Positions 6,727 to 11,073 of a stretch of DNA of 11,073 bases are shown here, piece after piece. A program made the translations under genes and the position numbers. Numbering within the stretch: position 1 is the first letter of the stretch; each line of letters starts with the position of its first letter. Origin of the DNA: Halovenus sp. (GTDB lineage Archaea > Halobacteriota > Halobacteria > Halobacteriales > Haloarculaceae); NCBI GenBank assembly GCA_003551265.1, contig PUMG01000028.1, positions 1 to 11,073 on the forward strand. Direction: 5' to 3'. The notes under the pieces were generated by a model that did no database searches, was not told the origin of the DNA, and worked only from the letters and a program-made list of their open reading frames with translations.

Positions 6727-7206
6727 ATGGATATTAAATCACGGCATCACCTCCGGTCGGACGCGATTGCCGAGATACAGGACGCCCTCTCGGCGAACCT
6801 CGGTGTCGACCTCGACGCCGACACGCTCGAGAAAATCGAGTTGACCACCGACGACTGGGACGTGGTGCTCGTCGACGGCAAGCCGTACGTTCTCTATCTC
6901 GACGGCGAACCGTTCGTGACGGTCAAAGGCGCAAACGCGTATCCGCCGAGCGAACACGTCGTGACGGTCGACGCCGGAGCCGTCCAGTTCGTCTCCAACG
7001 GTGCAGACGTGATGCGCCCCGGCATCGTCGACGCTGACGAGACCATCGAGGCAGGCGATTTCGTGGTCATACAGGAGGAGACTCACGGCAAGTTCCTCGC
7101 AGTCGGGAAGGCGATGGTCGACGGCGACGAGATGCTCGGCGACGACGGACGCGTCGTCGAGTCTATCCACCACGTCGGCGACGACCTTTACGAGTTCGTC
7201 GTCTGA
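6727..7206 (+). CDS. PUA-domain RNA-binding protein
   Basis: The 159-residue protein has an N-terminal alpha/beta domain (about 1-70, with the strand VVLVDGKPYVLYLDGEPFVTVKG) and a C-terminal PUA domain at about 77-155. The PUA part shows the family signature VQFVSNGADVMRPGIV at 86-101, then GDFVVIQEE and KFLAVGKAM. PUA domains bind structured RNA, often tRNA or rRNA, and are found in pseudouridine synthases, archaeosine transglycosylases and MCT-1/Tma20-like translation factors. There is no catalytic domain here, so it probably acts as an RNA-binding partner, resembling the stand-alone archaeal PUA proteins related to the archaeosine TGT tail. It sits 127 nt after tRNA-Ser(GGA) and 37 nt before sepF. 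Domain assignment is secure; the RNA target is unknown. Confidence 0.88.
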   Translation: MDIKSRHHLRSDAIAEIQDALSANLGVDLDADTLEKIELTTDDWDVVLVDGKPYVLYLDGEPFVTVKGANAYPPSEHVVTVDAGAVQFVSNGADVMRPGIVDADETIEAGDFVVIQEETHGKFLAVGKAMVDGDEMLGDDGRVVESIHHVGDDLYEFVV

Positions 7207-7213
7207 CGTAAAG

Positions 7214-7220
7214 CCTAAGC
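7214..7220 (+). promoter_or_regulatory. Possible TATA-like element of sepF
   Basis: CCTAAGC in the 37-nt gap is centred about 27 nt before ATG 7244. It resembles the weak TTTAAG-type haloarchaeal elements only loosely. The alternative is read-through from the PUA gene. Confidence 0.3.
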
Positions 7221-7243
7221 GCCAGGGGGTACGCTCACACAGT

Positions 7244-7600
7244 ATGGGACTGATGAGCAAGATCTTCGGAGAAGGGTCATCCAGACAGACGGGCGACTAC
7301 GTCGAACTCGACGCTGACGGGATTGCAGTCGACGATGTCGAAGCACGACTGGAGGTTCGCATCGCAAACATCGGCCAGAAGACCGACGTCATCGACATCA
7401 AAGATGAGGTGTACGACGGCAACATCGTGCTCGCGGACATCACACGCTACAGCACCAACGACCGGACGATGGAACAGATTACCGACGAACTCAAACAGGT
7501 CACGAAAGAAGTCGGTGGCGACATCGTCCAGAAAGACGACGACCAGCTCATTATCACGCCCGCAGGCGTGCGTATCAACCGCGATCGACTCGGGAAGTGA
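7244..7600 (+). CDS. sepF: Cell division protein SepF, FtsZ membrane anchor
   Basis: Archaeal SepF tethers FtsZ to the membrane at the division site, and it has been shown to be needed for division in Haloferax volcanii. The 118-residue protein starts with a short amphipathic, membrane-binding helix (MGLMSKIFG) and a flexible linker to about residue 30. The compact SepF domain follows: VRIANIGQKTDVIDIKDEVYD at about 38-58, then GNIVLADITRYSTND, the helix MEQITDELKQVTKEVGGDIV, and a final strand DDQLIITPAGVRI. This is the normal archaeal architecture, and the length matches. The gene lies alone between the PUA gene and a convergent gene of unknown function, with no ftsZ in the window. Stem-loop structures lie just past its stop codon. 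Confidence 0.93.
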   Translation: MGLMSKIFGEGSSRQTGDYVELDADGIAVDDVEARLEVRIANIGQKTDVIDIKDEVYDGNIVLADITRYSTNDRTMEQITDELKQVTKEVGGDIVQKDDDQLIITPAGVRINRDRLGK

Positions 7601-7610
7601 AAACGCCGAG

Positions 7611-7687
7611 ACCGGTCGACAGAATCTGTGAGAGATTCTCGACACGCCCGTGCTGTGTGAGAGCTGTCAATCGTTCCGTCGACCGGT
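7611..7687. repeat. Nested inverted repeats behind sepF
   Basis: An outer pair, ACCGGTCGAC at 7611-7620 and GTCGACCGGT at 7678-7687, is a perfect 10-bp inverted repeat. Inside it AGAATCT (7621-7627) and AGATTCT (7633-7639) form a 7-bp stem with a 5-nt loop. The whole fills the 102-nt gap between two convergent genes, so a bidirectional transcript-end structure is plausible. No T run follows the stems. Confidence 0.45.
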
Positions 7688-7702
7688 AGAGAACTTCCCG
7701 GA

Positions 7703-8095
7703 CTACGTCGGTGTCTCTGGAGTTTCGTCGTCTTCGACCTCGCGCTTCATCGACTCACGTCGCGATTTGGCGTCTCGACCAGTCGCTGTTTCGAGGAACT
7801 CGTTCTTCACAGTGACGGCATCCGCAGCAGCGTCGAAGTGGCCTTCCTCGATGACGACCTCCGCGGGTCGCTCTTCGATGTCGAGGGCGAGCGTATTCTT
7901 TTTGCCGCTGTACTCGACCGTCCCGGCAGTAACACGTTCGAACACCGGGTTGTCCGGCTCCTCAACAACGTAGAGTTCGCTGCTCTTGTACGGTTCGGTT
8001 GCGGTAGGACGACCGAAGTGCTTCTCGATGAACGCTTTCATGTCCTCTACTCGGTCTTCGAGATACTCACCGCGTCGCATCTTGTACTCACGCAT
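7703..8095 (-). CDS. Haloarchaeal conserved protein of unknown function (probably DUF5611)
   Basis: The 130-residue acidic protein reads MREYKMRRGEYLEDRVEDMKAF at its start, followed by a helix (IEKHFGRP) and an alternating alpha/beta pattern including SSELYVVEEPDNPVFERV at 38-55 and VEYSGKKNTLALDIEERP at 60-77. It ends in a charged tail (REVEDDETPETPT). From memory I match it to the haloarchaeal family DUF5611, whose role is unknown. There is no signal peptide, membrane helix or cysteine. The start at 8095 has a TATA-like GGTAAAC about 28 nt upstream; Met6 is a possible later start. It lies 74 nt downstream of, and on the same strand as, the zinc-motif protein gene, and converges on sepF. 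Function is not inferable from the sequence. Confidence 0.8.
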   Translation of the reverse strand: MREYKMRRGEYLEDRVEDMKAFIEKHFGRPTATEPYKSSELYVVEEPDNPVFERVTAGTVEYSGKKNTLALDIEERPAEVVIEEGHFDAAADAVTVKNEFLETATGRDAKSRRESMKREVEDDETPETPT

Positions 8096-8117
8096 GGACG
8101 GACAGTTACCGGTCGAT

Positions 8118-8127
8118 GGGTTTACCT
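8118..8127 (-). promoter_or_regulatory. Possible TATA-like element of the DUF5611-like gene
   Basis: On the minus strand GAGGTAAACC is centred about 28 nt before ATG 8095. The match to a TATA box is modest. It lies in the 74-nt gap after the stop of the upstream gene and allows independent transcription. Confidence 0.35.
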
Positions 8128-8131
8128 CTAT

Positions 8132-8181
8132 CGGAGCGAGTCATTCCCTCCGGTGTTCGAGTGCTCCTGTCACTCGCTCCG
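8132..8181. repeat. Inverted repeat at the 3' end of the zinc-motif gene
   Basis: CGGAGCGAGT (8132-8141) and ACTCGCTCCG (8172-8181) are perfect 10-bp reverse complements, 30 nt apart. The second arm overlaps the stop codon of the minus-strand gene that ends at 8170. In its mRNA the arms could fold into a stem just after the coding region, possibly marking the transcript end. Confidence 0.45.
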
Positions 8182-8192
8182 GTGTTCGAGTG
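8148..8192. repeat. Two copies of a 16-nt direct repeat
   Basis: CTCCGGTGTTCGAGTG occurs at 8148-8163 and again at 8177-8192, a 29-nt period. The second copy codes for the last residues (LEHRS) of the zinc-motif protein and the first lies just beyond its stop. It looks like a small tandem duplication at the gene end. Confidence 0.6.
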
Positions 8193-8844
8193 TCCCTATA
8201 TGACACTCGGGGCAGTAATCTCCCGCGCGCAACGAAGAAGACTCGACAGCCGTCGTGAACTCACACTTCGGGCAGTAGAACTCACCCTCGGGCACCGTCA
8301 GTGCAGTTTGCGAGGGCTCGACCGAAGGCTGGTCTGTCTCGGGATGTGGATCGATATCCGACGGAAGTTCCCAGCTTGCACTGCCATCGTCGTCTCCGAC
8401 CGCAGGGTCTTCCGTTTCGACACCACTGCTTTCGTCTTCGGCAGACGGCTCTTTCGGCCACTCACCGGGTTCGCGTTCGTCCTCGTCTTCGTCGTCGTCG
8501 AGTATGACTGCATCCTCCTCTGCTGGGTCCCGTGGCTGTTCGACGGTCTCGGCAATCGATGTTGACTCGCTCCTCGCCTCGACTGGCTCAGGAGAGCCCG
8601 TCGTGTCACCTGTGTGTTCAGTTTCAGTGGCGTTGGCGTCGGCGAGGTCGTCAGCCACGATGTCGGCCGCAGTTTCGACGGTTTTCACCTCCTTGTTCTC
8701 GGAGACGACACGGACGTGCTCACAGCGAGCGCAGGTCTGGGTCTCGCGCTCGACCGTAATCACCTCACTCCCGTCCTCCTCACGGTCGCGGTCAACCTCC
8801 GTCTCGCCGTAGCGGTGGCCGAATATCGCGCACTTGTAGCTCAT
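8170..8844 (-). CDS. Acidic protein with zinc-binding motifs at both ends (DUF7093-like)
   Basis: The 224-residue protein has three parts. The N-terminal module (1-60) carries Cys5, His10 (CAIFGH), and Cys38/Cys41 in CARC, followed by VRVVSENKEV; these four residues could bind one zinc. The middle (about 60-180) is low-complexity and very rich in Asp, Glu, Ser and Thr, and is probably disordered. The C-terminal module is a zinc ribbon, YCPKC (Cys191, Cys194) and YCPEC (Cys211, Cys214). It resembles a haloarchaeal family I recall as DUF7093, function unknown; zinc ribbons of this kind often bind nucleic acid or protein. I prefer ATG 8844 over ATG 8850 because the TATA-like element sits 28 nt upstream of it and the MSYKC start suits the family. 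It is divergent from the winged-helix gene. Confidence 0.82.
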   Translation of the reverse strand: MSYKCAIFGHRYGETEVDRDREEDGSEVITVERETQTCARCEHVRVVSENKEVKTVETAADIVADDLADANATETEHTGDTTGSPEPVEARSESTSIAETVEQPRDPAEEDAVILDDDEDEDEREPGEWPKEPSAEDESSGVETEDPAVGDDDGSASWELPSDIDPHPETDQPSVEPSQTALTVPEGEFYCPKCEFTTAVESSSLRAGDYCPECHIGTLEHRSE

Positions 8845-8868
8845 TGCCATGAAGTGTCCGCCTGCGAC

Positions 8869-8877
8869 ACATAAGCG
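8869..8877 (-). promoter_or_regulatory. TATA-like element of the zinc-motif gene
   Basis: On the minus strand CGCTTATGT is centred about 28 nt before ATG 8844 and 22 nt before ATG 8850, which favours the downstream start. The promoters of the two divergent genes lie only about 25 bp apart. Confidence 0.4.
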
Positions 8878-8898
8878 TACTGCTTGTGCGAACCGCTC

Positions 8899-8908
8899 AA
8901 AATATAAG
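8899..8908 (+). promoter_or_regulatory. Strong TATA box of the winged-helix-like gene
   Basis: AAAATATAAG is the clearest TATA box in the window, centred about 30 nt before ATG 8934. It shows that the GTG at 8886, upstream of the box, cannot be the start. Confidence 0.7.
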
Positions 8909-8933
8909 GTCCGTCCTCGCGTACGTAGTGGTG

Positions 8934-9230
8934 ATGAAACTCAAACCGGAGTACCGCGACCGTGATGAGACAGATGTCGCGGTGCTGGTCACACTCACTG
9001 GTCAGCCTGAAGAGGGCATGACTGTCTTCGAACTCCGGGCAGAGGTGGAAGAGGATATCCACGCGATAGAGGAGTCACTCGCCCGCCTCAAGCGTGACAA
9101 CCTCATCGAAGTGAACAACGAGAGCGGTCGAACCGTGATTGTACCGCAGTCACACATCATGGCGAACGGGACAGCCGATGCCGACGAAGACGACATCGTC
9201 GACCGTATCCGTGACAGGTTTCCGTTCTAG
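8934..9230 (+). CDS. Winged-helix-like haloarchaeal protein (probably DUF6432)
   Basis: The 98-residue protein begins MKLKPEYRDRDETDVAVLVTL and then shows the pattern of a winged helix: helix, the turn GQPEEGMTVFELRAEV, a recognition-type helix (DIHAIEESLARLKRDNLIEV) and a beta wing (NNESGRTVIVP). An acidic tail ends in IRDRFPF. I recall it as the haloarchaeal family DUF6432, annotated only by similarity. The wHTH-like pattern suggests DNA binding and a small regulator, but that is inference. The start at ATG 8934 is fixed by the strong TATA box; GTG 8931 is an in-frame alternative with no practical difference. It is divergent from the zinc-motif gene, whose promoter is adjacent, and lies 48 nt before the NAC gene on the same strand. 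Confidence 0.82.
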   Translation: MKLKPEYRDRDETDVAVLVTLTGQPEEGMTVFELRAEVEEDIHAIEESLARLKRDNLIEVNNESGRTVIVPQSHIMANGTADADEDDIVDRIRDRFPF

Positions 9231-9245
9231 GAATCTCGCAACGGA

Positions 9246-9255
9246 GCGTTTTTGC
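9246..9255 (+). promoter_or_regulatory. T-rich promoter element of the NAC gene
   Basis: GCGTTTTTGC is centred about 28 nt before ATG 9279. It fits a leaderless start for the NAC-trmI operon, and its T run could also contribute to ending the transcript of the preceding gene. Confidence 0.45.
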
Positions 9256-9278
9256 CTCTCAGGTGAGAACTCGAAGGT

Positions 9279-9638
9279 ATGTTTGGAGGAGGCGGTCTCG
9301 ACCCGAGCAAGATGCAACAGATGATGAAACAGATGGGTATCGACATCGAAGAACTCGACGCCGAAGAGGTTGTCATCCGGACAGCAGACGAAGAACTCGT
9401 GTTCACCGACGCCGATGTCCAGCGGATGGACGCACAGGGCCAACAGACGTACAACATCATCGGCGAACCCGAGCGACGTGACCGCGAAGACGATTCCGAC
9501 GACGACGCTGGCGACGCAATTCCACAGGACGATATCGAGATGGTGATGGACGCGACTGGCGCAAGCGAGCAGGAGGCCCGCGAGGCACTCGAAGCCGAAA
9601 ACGGGATGCCCCTCGATGCCATCGAGCGACTCGAGTGA
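9279..9638 (+). CDS. nac: Archaeal nascent polypeptide-associated complex protein (NAC-UBA)
   Basis: Archaeal NAC is a homodimeric, ribosome-bound factor that meets nascent chains at the exit tunnel; it corresponds to eukaryotic alpha-NAC. The 119-residue protein starts MFGGGGLDPSKMQQMMKQMG, the usual Gly/Met-rich N-terminus. It continues with the NAC domain at about 20-62 (ELDAEEVVIRTADEELVFTDADV and QTYNIIGEP). An acidic linker is followed by a C-terminal UBA domain at about 82-119 (DIEMVMDATGASEQEAREALEAENG and DAIERL). Domain order and length are as expected. The stop codon overlaps the GTG start of the methyltransferase gene by four nucleotides, so the two are co-transcribed and probably translationally coupled. 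Confidence 0.95.
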   Translation: MFGGGGLDPSKMQQMMKQMGIDIEELDAEEVVIRTADEELVFTDADVQRMDAQGQQTYNIIGEPERRDREDDSDDDAGDAIPQDDIEMVMDATGASEQEAREALEAENGMPLDAIERLE

Positions 9639-10360
9639 GCGTGTCGTTCCTGTTTGTCCACGAAAATCGAGAGTACGTGTTGTCTGCCGGTGAGACGCTC
9701 GAAACGGACCTGGGCGTGCTCGAGGTGCCGGAGACGGTTACTGCAGGCGACACCGTCGAGACGCATCTGGGTACCGAGTTCACCGCACGCAAACTCCGTG
9801 GTCCGGACCTGTTCCACCACTTCGAACGCACAGGCGCACCGATGATGCCCCGCGACATCGGCCTCGTTCTCGGCCACACCGGTATCGCAAGTGGAGACCA
9901 CGTTCTCGATGCTGGAACCGGAACGGGTGTGCTGGCGGCAGCGATGGGTCGCGCTGGTGCAACCGTGACGACGTACGAGCGCAACGAGGAGTTCGCTGCG
10001 GTCGCCCGCGAGAACATGGCGCTTGCAGGTGTCACAGAACAGGTGACCGTACGAACTGGCGACGTCACCGCCGACCTCGACAACCTCGGGACGTTCGACG
10101 TCGTGACACTCGACACCGCCGATGCAGCCACTGTCGTCGCCGAGACCCCCCGACTGCTCGTCCCAGGCGGATTTGTCGCGGTCTACTCCCCGTTCGTCGA
10201 ACAGACCCGCGAAGTAGTAGAGACAGCACACGAGAGCGGACTCACAGCTGTGCGAACGTTCGAGACAATTCAGCGACGGATGGATTTCGACGAGCGCGGT
10301 TCCCGGCCGTCGACCGCTGGTGTTGGCCACACTGGGTATCTGACGTTCGCCCGAGTGTGA
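9635..10360 (+). CDS. trmI: TrmI-type tRNA (adenine-N1) methyltransferase
   Basis: TrmI uses S-adenosylmethionine to make m1A in the T loop of tRNA; in archaea positions 57 and 58 are modified, and the enzyme is a tetramer. The 241-residue protein has the small N-terminal beta domain (about 1-60, with FLFVHENREYVLSAGETL). A Rossmann methyltransferase domain follows: motif I DAGTGTGVLAAAMG at 92-105, the acidic motif II TTYERNEEF at 112-120 with Glu115, motif III TGDVTADL at 141-148, motif IV FDVVTLDTADA at 154-164 with Asp160, and GGFVAVYSP. The RGPDLF and GAPMMPRDIG segments are typical of the family. Motif IV is less like the bacterial DLPEPW form. The start is GTG 9635 inside the NAC stop region. 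It converges on the nucleotidase gene. Confidence 0.92.
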   Translation: MSVSFLFVHENREYVLSAGETLETDLGVLEVPETVTAGDTVETHLGTEFTARKLRGPDLFHHFERTGAPMMPRDIGLVLGHTGIASGDHVLDAGTGTGVLAAAMGRAGATVTTYERNEEFAAVARENMALAGVTEQVTVRTGDVTADLDNLGTFDVVTLDTADAATVVAETPRLLVPGGFVAVYSPFVEQTREVVETAHESGLTAVRTFETIQRRMDFDERGSRPSTAGVGHTGYLTFARV

Positions 10361-10381
10361 GAGACGAACAGCGACACTGCC

Positions 10382-11073
10382 TCACAGCGATGGGCGGTCG
10401 ACTCGACGGTCGAACCCGCCGTCGAGACCGACCTCGCGGGCGAAGTCGACGACAGCATCACACGCGATACCGAAGGTGTCGACGACGTCTTCGGGACCGA
10501 ACGCGTCGTTGACGTGGTCGGTCTCGACGAGGTAGTCCGCGACAGCGACAGTATACCACCGGCTGGGGTCGAGTGATTCCCCACCAACGCTGGCGTCGAG
10601 GAGTTCGCCAGCTTCGTCGTCCCAGACGAGGTGCGCGCCGCTGACGTGACTGCAGTATCGGTTGGGGTAGGCGTCGTCGTGATAGCCGGTCGGAACGGCA
10701 ACGAACGCGTCGCGCAACCGGTCTCCCCGAATATCGACGGTCGTCAGTTCGTCACGGTAGGGAGCCATTCCGAGCAAATCCGCGACTGTCACGTCCCCGG
10801 CCAGCGGGTCGCCCGAGCGGATTGTGCCAGGCGGGCTGATTGCAACATCTGCTTCGGTTCGCCAGCGGAGGGCGTCAGTCAACAGGTGGCCAATCCGGCT
10901 CCCAGCCGACGTAGCCGCCTCTTCGGTTCGGGAGATAGGAACCTCCACGTGTGTCACGACCTCGTCGAGTCCGTTCTCGGCCCGTTTCTGTCTGAGTGCC
11001 TCGACGAGACTGTCGTCGACGTATCCGTCGTCGACTTCGTGAATGCTCGCCGATGGTATCCCGCCATCGAGGA
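10382..11073 (-). CDS. 5'-nucleotidase family protein, C-terminal part, partial
   Basis: The frame is open from the right edge to a stop at 10382, giving about 230 residues; the real start lies beyond the window. GTG 10957 is only an internal codon, since the frame continues upstream (GIPSASIHEVDDGYVDDSLV). The sequence matches the C-terminal substrate-binding domain of bifunctional 2',3'-cyclic nucleotide phosphodiesterase/5'-nucleotidase (UshA-like) proteins. AGSRIGHLLTDALRWRTEADVAI is followed by SPPGTIRSGDPLAGDVTVADLLG, then PYRDELTTVDIRGDRLRDAF, and VAVADYLVETDHVNDAFGPEDVV further on. The usual N-x-GGIR is replaced by PPGTIR here. The metallophosphatase catalytic domain should be in the missing N-terminal part. 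It converges on trmI with a 21-nt gap. Confidence 0.85.
   Translation of the reverse strand, partial: LDGGIPSASIHEVDDGYVDDSLVEALRQKRAENGLDEVVTHVEVPISRTEEAATSAGSRIGHLLTDALRWRTEADVAISPPGTIRSGDPLAGDVTVADLLGMAPYRDELTTVDIRGDRLRDAFVAVPTGYHDDAYPNRYCSHVSGAHLVWDDEAGELLDASVGGESLDPSRWYTVAVADYLVETDHVNDAFGPEDVVDTFGIACDAVVDFAREVGLDGGFDRRVDRPSL

Noticed and set aside
7838..8565. Plus-strand frames opposite the DUF5611-like and zinc-motif genes
   Set aside because: The minus-strand products have acidic halophile composition, metal motifs and promoters, whereas the plus-strand frames do not.

Overview
The window looks like chromosomal DNA from a haloarchaeon (class Halobacteria). The proteins are very acidic. 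Most genes start with no leader, or almost none, about 26-29 nt downstream of an archaeal TATA-like element. The gene set is archaeal and halophilic: large clamp loader subunit, half-size CtaA/COX15, malic enzyme with a phosphotransacetylase-like tail, SepF, NAC-UBA, TrmI and several haloarchaeal small-protein families. The genus cannot be fixed from the sequence alone.

Layout. 1-239 (-): N-terminus of an exported protein leaving the left edge. 410-641 (+): AbrB/VapB-type antitoxin gene carrying an apparent one-base insertion, with no toxin gene beside it. 684-2201 (+): rfcL, the replication factor C large subunit, ending in a PIP box. 2256-2744 (-): four-helix COX15/CtaA heme A synthase-like protein. 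2888-5140 (+): malic enzyme with a C-terminal phosphotransacetylase-like domain. It is divergent from the COX15 gene, and a perfect 14-bp palindrome lies between them. 5222-5542 (-): small two-helix membrane protein with a strong Shine-Dalgarno sequence. 5801-6181 and 6188-6409 (+): RidA deaminase and a small membrane protein as a tight pair. 6519-6600 (+): tRNA-Ser(GGA), followed by a strong hairpin. 6727-7206 (+): PUA-domain RNA-binding protein. 7244-7600 (+): sepF, the FtsZ membrane anchor. 7703-8095 and 8170-8844 (-): two haloarchaeal proteins of unknown function, the second with a zinc-binding motif at each end. 8934-9230 (+): winged-helix-like protein. 9279-9638 and 9635-10360 (+): NAC-UBA and a TrmI-type tRNA m1A methyltransferase with a 4-nt overlap. 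10382-11073 (-): C-terminal part of a 5'-nucleotidase family protein leaving the right edge.

The genes are mainly housekeeping: replication, heme and carbon metabolism, cell division, tRNA and nascent-chain handling. I see no phage, IS element, CRISPR array or clear defence island, and no convincing new multi-gene system. The points most worth a second look are the frameshifted orphan antitoxin, the hairpin behind the tRNA, the palindrome between the heme and malate genes, the inverted repeats behind sepF, the half-size COX15 protein, the two-ended zinc protein and the NAC-trmI coupling.
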